A stretch of 64,000 nt of DNA, taken from contig NZ_CP015109.1 of assembly GCF_002082015.1 (NCBI RefSeq), positions 1,448,001 to 1,512,000 on the forward strand, read 5' to 3'. A program made the position numbers and the translations under genes. Shown piece by piece: positions 45,919 through 55,034 of this stretch; the stretch's first letter is position 1; every line of letters starts with the position of its first letter. The notes under the pieces are model-generated. The model was not told the origin of the DNA, made no database searches, and saw nothing but the letters and a program-made list of their open reading frames with translations. This DNA comes from Sporosarcina ureae. GTDB taxonomy: Bacteria > Bacillota > Bacilli > Bacillales_A > Planococcaceae.

Positions 45919-47208
45919 CTATAATAAAAATAATATGATTTGTGGAAACGTAATTAATAGCGCTATAAATGCGACATATGCTACTAGGAAGTATGAAACG
46001 CCCTTAAATACGGTTGTGATTGGTGTCTCCTTGGTTAGTCCTTGTACTACGAAGACATTCACACCAACTGGTGGAGTAATAGCTCCCATACTAGTCACTA
46101 CACAGAGTAGAACCGCAAACCAGATTGGATCATAACCAAGTGCTAATACGGTTGGGTAAAAAATTGGAATGGAGATAATTAAAAATCCTAGTGCATCCAT
46201 GATTGAGCCACCAATGACATAAACAATCAAAATAGCAATTAGCACAAATATTGGTGCGACCGGAAGATTTGTCACCCATTCAGCTACTGTATATGGAAGT
46301 CTTGTAACTGTTAAAAACCTACCGAACACCATAGCTCCTACTACGAGCATTAATACCATTGCAGATGATCGGAGAGTACCTGCCATCGCTTCAAGAAAGT
46401 TTCCTCTTGTCATCTTTCCCATTAATAAGGAAATAACAATTGCACCGAATGCACCGAATGCACCGGATTCAGTCGGTGTGAAAAACCCAAAAAATAAACC
46501 ACCGATAACAAAGACAAATAATCCCGCAACAGGAATAACACCTACCAAAGATAGGAGTCTTTCCCTTATGCTAGATTTTCCACCAGCTGGTCCAAGTGTT
46601 GGTGACTTTGCACAAAGGTAGACAACTGTTGTAATCAAGAGTGTTGTTAAGAAAATACCAGGGATTATACTCGCTACAAATAGTTCCCTGACCGATACTT
46701 CCATTTGTAAGGCAAGAACGATTAGTACTGTACTTGGCGGGATAATAATACCAAGTGTTCCTCCCGTTGCAACGCTTCCGGTACTAAGTGCCTTATCATA
46801 CTTATATTTTTCAAGTTCCGGGAGAGCCATCGTTCCCATTGTTGCAGCCGTTGCTGAATTGGATCCACAGATAGATGCAAACCCTGCACTTGCTAAAATA
46901 GTTGTACTTGCCATTCCACCACGAAAATGTCCAACCCATTTATACGCCGACTCAAACATTTTCTCTGTAATCCCTGTTCTAAACACAATTTCTCCCATTA
47001 AAATATAAAGCGGAATAACACTTAGTGAGTAACTAGAAAACTGATTCCATAAATCAGCGCTTAAAACATTAAATGCCGCCTTAGGTGAGACAGCTACTAT
47101 CAGTCCTATAAAGCCAACAATAAACATCGTAAAACTTATTGGCATCCGTAAAAACATAAATATGAATAATGTCAGGATTCCCAGTATCGCTAAAAGATTC
47201 ATATCCAT
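45919..47208 (-). CDS. TRAP transporter large permease DctM, system 2
   Basis: A 429-residue membrane protein with DctM motifs IPLYILMGEIVFRTGIT, CGSNSATAATMGTMALPEL and GIIIPPSTVLIVLALQ. It is the last gene of a dctP-dctQ-dctM operon and starts 1 base after the dctQ stop region with AAGGAGG inside dctQ, so they are coupled. Its order differs from system 1. Confidence 0.93.
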   Translation of the reverse strand: MDMNLLAILGILTLFIFMFLRMPISFTMFIVGFIGLIVAVSPKAAFNVLSADLWNQFSSYSLSVIPLYILMGEIVFRTGITEKMFESAYKWVGHFRGGMASTTILASAGFASICGSNSATAATMGTMALPELEKYKYDKALSTGSVATGGTLGIIIPPSTVLIVLALQMEVSVRELFVASIIPGIFLTTLLITTVVYLCAKSPTLGPAGGKSSIRERLLSLVGVIPVAGLFVFVIGGLFFGFFTPTESGAFGAFGAIVISLLMGKMTRGNFLEAMAGTLRSSAMVLMLVVGAMVFGRFLTVTRLPYTVAEWVTNLPVAPIFVLIAILIVYVIGGSIMDALGFLIISIPIFYPTVLALGYDPIWFAVLLCVVTSMGAITPPVGVNVFVVQGLTKETPITTVFKGVSYFLVAYVAFIALLITFPQIILFLL

Positions 47209-47209
47209 T

Positions 47210-47773
47210 TCAGGATGCCTCCTTCCATAACAAAATTGTTTCCTTCACAATTGCTAAGACTAATCCTATGAATCCAATAGAACTTAAGATTACAATTGGA
47301 TAAAATGAAAATTGTATTGTTTGGGATACTACACCGTTGTCTCCCAGGTTGATACCGAAAAGTAAAAGTTGCCAAGCCGCCATTAGAAAAAAGGAAATGC
47401 TTATAACATTCATAAAGGTATGAATGATTCTCTGTAAAATAGATGGAAACTTATCCAACAACATATCAATATAGACATGTCCTTTATTTAATTGTGTATA
47501 ACCTAGAGCAAAAATACCTGTAACCGCTCCAAGCCAACTGACAATCTCGACTGTTCCTGCAATTGGATCCGAGAACATACGCTTAATAGAATTAAATACA
47601 ATTAATAACATCATCGATATTAAAGCGATGCCAGCAACAACAGCTAGAAATCGGTTTAAATAGTCAGTAGTCTTAATAAACAGGTTTGATGTATTAACTA
47701 CTTTTTCTTGAGGGATGTCTCTTGGGAATGAAGTGCTTTCAATATCGAATTCTATTATTTGCTCGTTTCTCAT
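47210..47773 (-). CDS. TRAP transporter small permease DctQ, system 2
   Basis: A 187-residue protein: an N-terminal cytoplasmic extension of about 35 residues, then four hydrophobic segments including VEIVSWLGAVTGIFALGY and NKGHVYIDMLLDKFP, the DctQ region. Starts after GGAGGTTC, 28 bases beyond dctP. Confidence 0.9.
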   Translation of the reverse strand: MRNEQIIEFDIESTSFPRDIPQEKVVNTSNLFIKTTDYLNRFLAVVAGIALISMMLLIVFNSIKRMFSDPIAGTVEIVSWLGAVTGIFALGYTQLNKGHVYIDMLLDKFPSILQRIIHTFMNVISISFFLMAAWQLLLFGINLGDNGVVSQTIQFSFYPIVILSSIGFIGLVLAIVKETILLWKEAS

Positions 47774-47801
47774 TCTTGAACCTCCATATCTAAGGAATAA
47801 C

Positions 47802-48842
47802 TCAATCAGTGTTATTGTATTTCTCGATTAACCCTTCCATCTCCTCCAAGTACTCTTCTGCTGGAAGACCTTCTTTTTGTACTTCTTCAACAAATTCTTT
47901 TTGCATATCGCTAAGCTTTTTATCCCATTTCTTTTTCTCTTCTTCTGATAATTCAACAACTTCCAACCCCTCGGAATCTATACTCCATTCTAAGGATTCA
48001 CGAACATGATTATCTAAGTAATCTCCAGTAAATTCAGTCATCTCGACATTCAGTTCCTCAATCACTGCTTGAATGTCCTTCGGAAGTGAATCCCACTTAT
48101 TTTTGTTCATGACAGCAATAAATGTATTTAGTGCTAATGGATAGTCTGTAACATATTCAACTATCTCCGCTAATTTTGAATCTTTAAGTATCTCTCTGGA
48201 AGATACATAACCTTCGACAATTCCTGTTTGCAATGCTTCTGGTACTTCCGCTTGAGACATTCCTACAGGTGCAGCTCCAAGTTCCGACATAATTGGCGCA
48301 AGAGCACCAGCTATACGGAGCTGTTTTCCTTTTAAGTCATGTAAAGACTTTATAGGCTTTTTACTTTGTATATATGCTGGTTCAGTAGCAAACGTAGTGA
48401 TGATTTTAAAGTTATCAAGTGCCTCTGGCGGATAATTATTAACAAGTTCAGCAGTTACTTTACTGGCAACAGTTGCATTTTTATATCCAGACGGCATATC
48501 TGATATTGATAAAAGTGGAAATCTACCTGGTTCATACGATGTAGAAGTTAACCCTATATCGGCTGTACCATTTTCTACTCCGTCATACATATTATTGGCT
48601 TCCAATAGAGTTCCACCGGAAAATAAATCAACTTGGACTTTTCCATCTGTTCTATCCTCGAGACGTTTTTTCCACTCTTCCATTTGAACAGCTGGAAATG
48701 TGTTAGGTGGTGCAAAAAAAGCATAACTCAGTTTAATGATCTCCTCATCATTTTTCGTATCTGCTTTCCCTTCATTTCCGCCACATGCAGCCAAAGTAAT
48801 GATCGACAGAAATAAAGACATTGAAATAAGTAACCTTCTCAT
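47802..48842 (-). CDS. TRAP transporter solute-binding lipoprotein (DctP family), system 2
   Basis: A 346-residue lipoprotein with lipobox LAAC (Cys20). DctP-family segments: YAFFAPPNTFPAVQMEEWKKRL, DIGLTSTSYEPGRFPL and DLKGKQLRIAGALAPIMSELGA with the carboxylate-binding Arg. Likely part of the same transcript as the Rieske/SDR genes upstream, so it may import the aromatic substrate itself. Confidence 0.92.
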   Translation of the reverse strand: MRRLLISMSLFLSIITLAACGGNEGKADTKNDEEIIKLSYAFFAPPNTFPAVQMEEWKKRLEDRTDGKVQVDLFSGGTLLEANNMYDGVENGTADIGLTSTSYEPGRFPLLSISDMPSGYKNATVASKVTAELVNNYPPEALDNFKIITTFATEPAYIQSKKPIKSLHDLKGKQLRIAGALAPIMSELGAAPVGMSQAEVPEALQTGIVEGYVSSREILKDSKLAEIVEYVTDYPLALNTFIAVMNKNKWDSLPKDIQAVIEELNVEMTEFTGDYLDNHVRESLEWSIDSEGLEVVELSEEEKKKWDKKLSDMQKEFVEEVQKEGLPAEEYLEEMEGLIEKYNNTD

Positions 48843-48890
48843 TCTTCCACTCCCCTTTTAAGTAGTACTAGAGAACTTAAACTCGCTTTC

Positions 48891-49256
48891 TTATTGATTT
48901 TCTACTAAGAAAAATGGTCGACCAATTGATGCTTCAAGTCGGAAATATCGATCTATGCCTGCATTGCGAAATGAATGTGTCATATTTGTTACCGTTTGTA
49001 AATCAGGCACATTATATAGGAAGCATGCATGCCAATGGTTGGGTCCAGCGTGCCCAGCCGTTAAAATATCACGATCGAATGTCCCTAATAATTCCGATCC
49101 ATTACTTTCCCATTCTTTTATAATAGATTTTAGTATGGGTAAAAGTTCTTGTTCCTTTTGTTCCTGTGTGGTATCGAACCATCCAGTTGATTCAAACGTA
49201 ATGAAGACTCGTAGTGGATTAGGTATTTGTGGTGCTCCGTGTACAATTTTTTTCAA
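48891..49256 (-). CDS. Conserved small protein of unknown function
   Basis: A 121-residue protein starting at TTG 49256 after AAGGAGCTGGAG. I do not recognise the family with confidence. It reads like an alpha/beta barrel-type protein, with FITFESTGWFDTT at the start, GTFDRDILTAGHAGPNHWHA in the middle and DRYFRLEASIGRPFFL at the end. The conserved-looking His-rich segment could bind a metal or substrate. It lies between an SDR and a TRAP operon and probably belongs to the same catabolic unit. A resemblance to the small IacB-type proteins of indole-acetate clusters is possible but unproven. Confidence 0.7.
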   Translation of the reverse strand: MKKIVHGAPQIPNPLRVFITFESTGWFDTTQEQKEQELLPILKSIIKEWESNGSELLGTFDRDILTAGHAGPNHWHACFLYNVPDLQTVTNMTHSFRNAGIDRYFRLEASIGRPFFLVENQ

Positions 49257-49288
49257 TTTCTCCAGCTCCTTTTAGTGTATAAACATAC

Positions 49289-50050
49289 TTACCTCATTAA
49301 TAACCCGCCATTAATATCAAACGTAGAACCCGTTATATAACCAGCAGTATCTGATGCAAGGTATGAAACCATGTTGGCAACTTCCTCTGCTTTACCAAAT
49401 CTTTGAACTGGTATACTTTCTTTCATTTTCTCCAATTTACATGAATCAATATTGTCCATTTCAGGAGTCTGAATAGCTGCTGGTGCAACTGCATTAACCG
49501 TGATACCTTGACCAGCCAGTGATCTCGCAAAGGATTTTGTAAGCATAATTTGACCTGCTTTTGAAGCGCAATAATGTGCTCCCGACGTAACCGGACCTGC
49601 TTGTCCCCCAAAAGATGAAATATTAATAATACGACCACTCTTTTGTTGTTTCATTGTATCTAGTACAGCCTGAGAGTAGAAAAATGTCCCCCCAAGATTC
49701 ACTGACAATATTAAATTCCATTCATCCTCTGTAATATTTTCGACAGAAGTTTCTTTTCGAACACCTGCGTTGTTTATTAACACATCAATTCTACCCCAAC
49801 GCTCCATTATCGTTTGTACACTTTCTTTGATTGCGCTTACATTTGATACATCAACAGTAAGAAACATCATTTTAGAAGATTCGTACTGGTTTAATGGATC
49901 CATATTCTTCACTTCATTTAATAATTCTCCATTTACATCAATAAAAACAACATGCTTCCCTTCCAAAAGAAATTTTTGGGCAATGGCAAGACCTAACCCT
50001 TGGGCAGCACCTGTTACAACGACTACTTGATTTACCGCATTTTTTTGCAC
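49289..50050 (-). CDS. SDR-family NAD(P)-dependent oxidoreductase
   Basis: A 253-residue classical short-chain dehydrogenase. It has TGAAQGLG for the cofactor, NNAGVRK, the catalytic Ser in ISSFGG, and Tyr-x3-Lys in YCASKAG. The start is best placed at GTG 50050, about 10 bases after GGGGG; an in-frame ATG at 50074 has no ribosome-binding site. Asp in FIDVNG after beta-2 suggests NAD rather than NADP. It follows the dipeptidase-like gene and probably oxidises an intermediate of the same pathway. Confidence 0.9.
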   Translation of the reverse strand: MQKNAVNQVVVVTGAAQGLGLAIAQKFLLEGKHVVFIDVNGELLNEVKNMDPLNQYESSKMMFLTVDVSNVSAIKESVQTIMERWGRIDVLINNAGVRKETSVENITEDEWNLILSVNLGGTFFYSQAVLDTMKQQKSGRIINISSFGGQAGPVTSGAHYCASKAGQIMLTKSFARSLAGQGITVNAVAPAAIQTPEMDNIDSCKLEKMKESIPVQRFGKAEEVANMVSYLASDTAGYITGSTFDINGGLLMR

Positions 50051-50130
50051 AGTTACATTACCCCCTATCTTCATTTAATCAGTTTAGAATTATATACTGC
50101 TAATCACATTTGATGTGTTCTTACGTTACT

Positions 50131-51330
50131 TTAAATTAGTATTTCCTTCATAACTCTCATAGCATTCTGACCAGAAGCTTTAGTGATATCTTCAATTGAG
50201 TAATTCTGTTTTATCATCCAACTAATCATATTCTTTACAGCTTCTACCGGATTTTCAAGTCCTTCAACATAAGGTGATTCTTTAAATACTTCTCCGCTAT
50301 GCGAGGCTGAAATCCCCAATATATCGTCAAATGCATGTTGTAAGGCAACATGATCTCCAAAGAATGTATCTGGGCCAAAACCAACATGATTTATCCCGAC
50401 TAAACCGACAAGATACTCAAAATGTTCCATTACTGATTGTATAGAATGTTTAGGTGAACGTTTTGTTAACGTTGTGTTTGGCGCAGCACAAACCCCGATG
50501 ATGCCACCTTTTTCAGCACACGCTTGTAACACATTATCTGGTTTCATTCTTGGTGTATTCCATAATGCACGTGCTCCTGCATGAGTCATGAAAACAGGGT
50601 CCCGACTTTCTGCAATTACATCTAAACTTGTTTGGTCACCGCAATGAGAAATATCAATTATCATACCTAATGTGTTCATTCTCTCAACCACACGACGTCC
50701 AAAGTTCGTTAATCCACCATCACGTTGCTCAATAAGTCCTGAACCAAGTGTATTTGCCTCGTTATAAGTGATGCCCATACATCGAATACCAAAGCCATAG
50801 AGAATATCTACACGATCTAACTCATTCTCTAAGATGCTTGCCGCTTCTAAAGAAGGCAAAAGTGCCGTTTGTTTCAATTGCTTCGCCTTCGTTAAATCAT
50901 TATAGGACCGTGCAATGAAAACTGTACTTTGACGTTGAATGTCTGCATATCTCATACCTAGTAGATAAATAACATCATCCCACTTCAAACCATTTTTTGA
51001 AGTAATGGTTGCAATACCATCCATAAAATTCTCGAAAATGATATCGATTCCGGATTTCGCAATTCCTTCATAGTGGAAAAAGGTATGTAATTCCCCGCAG
51101 TAAGGCAAAATATCTTCATAATCTTCAGGTACTACAAACCCATGATCTCTTAGTGAAACAATTGGCTTCCCATTCATGATTTCATTTAGCTTATTCTCTT
51201 CTTCTACTGTTAGATGAAGAGAATAAGCAGGAGTACGGTCTAATTCGGTTGCCAAATTATACCGTTTATAGTCCTTGTTTGCTTTTAGATAGCTAAATGA
51301 CGTATATCCCTCGTAATGCTTTATATTCAT
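50131..51330 (-). CDS. M19 (renal dipeptidase)-family protein
   Basis: A 399-residue amidohydrolase-superfamily protein of the M19 type. His in DISHCGD and THAGARAL, Glu in LPSLEAAS and Asp in VGFGPDTF match the metal ligands. The usual N-terminal HxD is not seen; the candidate region reads SLRDHGF, so one ligand may differ. Its start overlaps the Rieske oxygenase stop as ATGA, an unusual pairing for a peptidase. It may hydrolyse an amide or lactam intermediate of the pathway instead of a dipeptide. Confidence 0.82.
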   Translation of the reverse strand: MNIKHYEGYTSFSYLKANKDYKRYNLATELDRTPAYSLHLTVEEENKLNEIMNGKPIVSLRDHGFVVPEDYEDILPYCGELHTFFHYEGIAKSGIDIIFENFMDGIATITSKNGLKWDDVIYLLGMRYADIQRQSTVFIARSYNDLTKAKQLKQTALLPSLEAASILENELDRVDILYGFGIRCMGITYNEANTLGSGLIEQRDGGLTNFGRRVVERMNTLGMIIDISHCGDQTSLDVIAESRDPVFMTHAGARALWNTPRMKPDNVLQACAEKGGIIGVCAAPNTTLTKRSPKHSIQSVMEHFEYLVGLVGINHVGFGPDTFFGDHVALQHAFDDILGISASHSGEVFKESPYVEGLENPVEAVKNMISWMIKQNYSIEDITKASGQNAMRVMKEILI

Positions 51331-52610
51331 TGTTGTTCTACTACCTGTTTTTTCTTTTCAAACTGCTCTTTTAATGGAAATGCTTCCTGCCACTTTTTCG
51401 CATTATCATCATAAAGCCCTTCACTATACAACGTTTTTAGTGATTTGTTTTCCAATGAAAGCGGATCTTGCCCCTCTTGGAACGCCTTTGCTTGTTGTAG
51501 TAATATGCGACGCATATGAATAATCGGTAAGTCACTTGTTCCCAATCGTTCCCGTGTACGGTCTACAATTGTCCCCATTGTTTCTGTAGCTGCATGATCC
51601 TGGTTGGCAATCCCGCGAATACCAGTGAAATTACCAGTCTTTTGCAAGTTCCGGTCTTGATTGTATTCGACGTCTGAATTGACTACTTTTCTAAGATCTT
51701 CATCCAATTTCAAACCACGGCGGGCATGTTGGGCTTCCACGTCAATCTTCCGATCATGTGCGAATTGCACATCCCACGTCCATGTACTATGGTCATCCCG
51801 CGGAACAAAGGCATGCCACATACCGTCTTCTCCACCAAAGCGTGGCGGATATGTGTAGAACGGGAAAATGTAATGAATCTCCATAAAAGCATTCTCTTCT
51901 TCTGTTCCAATTCCAACTGCGATGCATCGCTTCCCATAGTTCGTGTCTTGTACTGATTGTTTTACAGGAGGATTTTTTACAAGTGGATGATTTGGATCGA
52001 TACCTAAATCACTACTTAAAATTCCGTCTTCCACTTCTTGTGTTGCATGTGCTTTATGCAAAAATGCCGCATGAACAAAATCTAAATCATTTTCCATCGC
52101 TTGTGCATAGTTACATTCCTGCCATACCCGTTCTACCAAATTGTTTTCCCGCGGAAGACCCATCCAATAGAAATCTGGGAAAGCAGGTTCCGATTCTTTA
52201 GGTCCCATGTACGTCCAAATAATTCCGCTTACTTCTTTTGTGGGATAACTCGTTAATTGAATCGATTCTCTGAACTTTCCATCAGTCGGTTCCGAAGGAA
52301 TCTCCATACATTCTCCATCCGTATTGAACTTCCAACCATGATACATACATCTAAGACCGCAACCATCGTTAATTCCATAGTAAAGTGAAGTGCCACGGTG
52401 TGGACACCGCTCATCTATGAGGCCCACCTTACCTTCTGTGTCACGAAATGCGACTAAGTCTTCACCTAGCAACTTCACGCGTTGTGGCTTGCCGTCACTT
52501 ACCAACTCCTCTGTTTGAAGTGCTGGTATCCAATATCTACGAAACACGTCACCCATGGGTGTTCCTGCATCTGTTTGGGTTAGTAACTGGTTATCTTCTG
52601 GTGTTAACAT
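51327..52610 (-). CDS. Rieske non-heme iron aromatic oxygenase, alpha subunit
   Basis: A 427-residue oxygenase. The Rieske [2Fe-2S] ligands are Cys-x-His in DERCPHRG (near residue 68) and Cys-x2-His in CMYHGWKF. The mononuclear iron site is ENDLDFVHAAFLH, with the bridging Asp. The length and sequence suggest the single-subunit type of the phthalate 4,5-dioxygenase/vanillate demethylase group. These need a reductase with FMN and [2Fe-2S]; none is in the window. The upstream gene encodes only a flavin reductase. The substrate is not predictable. Confidence 0.92.
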   Translation of the reverse strand: MLTPEDNQLLTQTDAGTPMGDVFRRYWIPALQTEELVSDGKPQRVKLLGEDLVAFRDTEGKVGLIDERCPHRGTSLYYGINDGCGLRCMYHGWKFNTDGECMEIPSEPTDGKFRESIQLTSYPTKEVSGIIWTYMGPKESEPAFPDFYWMGLPRENNLVERVWQECNYAQAMENDLDFVHAAFLHKAHATQEVEDGILSSDLGIDPNHPLVKNPPVKQSVQDTNYGKRCIAVGIGTEEENAFMEIHYIFPFYTYPPRFGGEDGMWHAFVPRDDHSTWTWDVQFAHDRKIDVEAQHARRGLKLDEDLRKVVNSDVEYNQDRNLQKTGNFTGIRGIANQDHAATETMGTIVDRTRERLGTSDLPIIHMRRILLQQAKAFQEGQDPLSLENKSLKTLYSEGLYDDNAKKWQEAFPLKEQFEKKKQVVEQQ

Positions 52611-52642
52611 ATGATTATGCCCTCCCTATTTACTATTCTCTC

Positions 52643-53128
52643 TTATGCCAATTCTGCTTGCATAACCTGTTCAATTTTCCCGCGGAAAAAGAGCAATGGC
52701 TCAGCTGTAGCATCATAGGAAGCATTTTTCACGTAACCTGTCACAATATAATGATCTCCGCCTTCAATAACTTCCGCTACATTACACTCAATTGTAGCTA
52801 GATTGCCATTTAGTAAGGGAACTCTATCTTCCGATAATGTATACGATGCACCAACGAATTTGTCATCAGCTCTTTTTGCAAATCTCCAGCATTCTTCTTC
52901 CTGTTCTTTTTGTAGTATGTTAATGGCAAAAGGAATATCTTTTTTTAATGTTTGCAAACTGCTAGACTTTTTATCAATACAAACCAATACTAAAGGTGGA
53001 TCTAATGACACCGACGAAAATGCATTCGCTGTTAGCCCAATTTTTTCACCTTTATCAGTAGTTGTAGTTATTACTGTGACACCTGTTGCAAAATTCCCAA
53101 GTGTATTTCGAAATTCTCTTGAATCCAT
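52643..53128 (-). CDS. Flavin reductase (HpaC-like), copy 1
   Basis: A 161-residue flavin reductase with the family start FRNTLGNFATGVTVIT, GLTANAFSSVSLDPPLVLVCI and a C-terminal GDHYIVTGYV. It gives reduced FMN or FAD to a partner monooxygenase. It is downstream of a regulator and just upstream of the Rieske gene. It is a paralogue of the gene at 56912. Start follows AGAGGAGGAAT. Confidence 0.88.
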   Translation of the reverse strand: MDSREFRNTLGNFATGVTVITTTTDKGEKIGLTANAFSSVSLDPPLVLVCIDKKSSSLQTLKKDIPFAINILQKEQEEECWRFAKRADDKFVGASYTLSEDRVPLLNGNLATIECNVAEVIEGGDHYIVTGYVKNASYDATAEPLLFFRGKIEQVMQAELA

Positions 53129-53146
53129 ATTAATTCCTCCTCTAAT

Positions 53147-55033
53147 TTAAAAAACCTTTATCTTTCCAAGTAACAGGAAAATTTGTAGTGCCATTTGAAT
53201 CTCAAAGCGGCTATTGGAATTTGAGAGTTCCACAGAAAGTAATTCCTCTATTCTCAATATTCTGTATCGCATTCCACTAATCGAAATTGACATTTCACGT
53301 GCAGTTTTATGCAAATTAAACTCATTTTGTGAGTAATAAAACAGCGTTTCTAATAGCTCAGAATTCTTTTTGTTATCGTATTCAATGATTTCTTTTAATT
53401 TCAATGTGGCAAAGGATTCCAATTCCTTTGGTTCTCTAGCATTTAAAAATAATGTTAAATTACCTAATTCACTTGATAAAATAACTCCTGAATCTCTTGA
53501 CCGAAATTTTGCTAATTCGACAGCTTTCTTGGCTTCTTTAGCTCGATTATTAAAATCAGTAATCTTTTCTGTTTTGTCACTTATGCCAATGCAAATTTGT
53601 TTTTCTTGGACATCGATGTTTTTTAATAACCGCTCACCAAATTCTTGTATAGTCACTTTTTCATTTTCCAAAAATTGTTGTGGAACAATTGTCTGCACAG
53701 TATTCAATTTGGTTAGGACAGGCACATTCGACGTATACTTATTCTCATTTTGAAACAAGCTTGTTAGCTGCCGCCTAATTCTTAAATAGTCATAATTCAA
53801 ATTATCTTCTTCATTTATCATTCGATCATTTATTTCAATGTAAATGATGTAATGGGGTTGTTTAAGATCATAACCAAGGTAAGAAAACCTATTAAAAACA
53901 TCCCCAACATCTGTACTTTTTCCATTTAATAATTGCTCAAGTAGTTCCCCTTTGAGTCGTTGTTCTGTTTCAATTGCAACTCGTTGGTTTTGCATATACA
54001 AAGCAACCACAACTGCTACCCGTTCTAGTAAATCTATGTGATAATTATCACTTTTTTTGTTTAATGCAATTGTAATAAACCCATAAATCTTATTTTCAAG
54101 TATGATTGGCGTAGTCAATAATTTAAATGTTTTATCTTTGAGTTCCGTTTCAACGAACTCAGGAATGCTTTCATTACTCTCATCCCAGAAATTCCTCGCT
54201 GACATATTCTTTTCCATACCAGGATTATCACCGTTTTTTCCAAGAACTTCATAATTCATATTTTCGATCAAAACTGGGCAATGTAAACTCTTTCCGAGAA
54301 TCTCAGCAAATTCTGTGAATCCGCCTCCCTGAAGCATTACCTTTGTTAAATTACGGCTTAACGAGTAACCCGTTTCGAGTCTTTCTTTCTGACGTTCTAC
54401 TTTTCGATACATTTGATCAAGTTCACCTGACATATCTTCGTCTTCGTAGTATAGAAGTTCTTCAGAGATTTCATCTCCCCATTCTTCTACTGTTTTCCCA
54501 ATGTAGCTGCAGTGGTCATCTCCCTTGCCCTTACATTTTACTTCTTTAAAAATAATTCTCTTTCCTAAACACTCACTTGTATAACCACTTGCATAGCCAA
54601 TTAAGAAATAACAAATGGGTTCTACATGCATCGGAAAATGTTCTAAATGCTGTTTGACTTCCGAGGAATCAATCCAGTATCCACAAACATTGAATTGGCC
54701 TTTCTCTATGTCTACATTGAACTTATCAGGATAAGATAGAGATCGTCCTGTTAAATCATGCATCTTAGAACCTGCAATCAGCCATTCCAAATCATTTTCC
54801 CACTTAATTTTTTCTTTTAATATACGCGCTTCATGCATTCCAGACCGATAAGCATATCTCAATATGAATCTTTTAGCCCTCTGAATTCCCAATGCATTGA
54901 TTAAGTCTGCGCGAAGTACCGCCCAGCCGTCCATACTCGTTAATCCAAAGTTCAAATCCTGAAGACCTTCACCCAGCTTTGTCGAGATAGTTAGTAAATC
55001 ATTAAGAGTAAGTTCACTAGCTTTAAGCTTCAA
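53147..55033 (-). CDS. XylR_N-V4R sensor fused to PucR-type HTH: aromatic-responsive regulator 1
   Basis: A 628-residue regulator. Residues 5-100 match the XylR/DmpR N-terminal activator domain (RADLINALGIQRAKRFILRY), residues 110-185 a V4R domain (CYFLIGYASGYTSE). His92 and Trp120 match MopR His106 and Trp134, which contact phenol; Cys141, Glu164, Cys167 and Cys175 match its zinc ligands, all at identical spacing. Instead of an AAA+ domain there is a helical linker, a GAF-like region (about 230-340) and a C-terminal PucR/CdaR part with HTH_30 (HKTAREMSISISGMRYRI). I chose TTG 55033, aligned with regulator 2 and coupled to the preceding gene stop. Longer starts exist. It probably controls the downstream oxygenase genes. 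Confidence 0.85.
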   Translation of the reverse strand: MKLKASELTLNDLLTISTKLGEGLQDLNFGLTSMDGWAVLRADLINALGIQRAKRFILRYAYRSGMHEARILKEKIKWENDLEWLIAGSKMHDLTGRSLSYPDKFNVDIEKGQFNVCGYWIDSSEVKQHLEHFPMHVEPICYFLIGYASGYTSECLGKRIIFKEVKCKGKGDDHCSYIGKTVEEWGDEISEELLYYEDEDMSGELDQMYRKVERQKERLETGYSLSRNLTKVMLQGGGFTEFAEILGKSLHCPVLIENMNYEVLGKNGDNPGMEKNMSARNFWDESNESIPEFVETELKDKTFKLLTTPIILENKIYGFITIALNKKSDNYHIDLLERVAVVVALYMQNQRVAIETEQRLKGELLEQLLNGKSTDVGDVFNRFSYLGYDLKQPHYIIYIEINDRMINEEDNLNYDYLRIRRQLTSLFQNENKYTSNVPVLTKLNTVQTIVPQQFLENEKVTIQEFGERLLKNIDVQEKQICIGISDKTEKITDFNNRAKEAKKAVELAKFRSRDSGVILSSELGNLTLFLNAREPKELESFATLKLKEIIEYDNKKNSELLETLFYYSQNEFNLHKTAREMSISISGMRYRILRIEELLSVELSNSNSRFEIQMALQIFLLLGKIKVF

Positions 55034-55034
55034 A

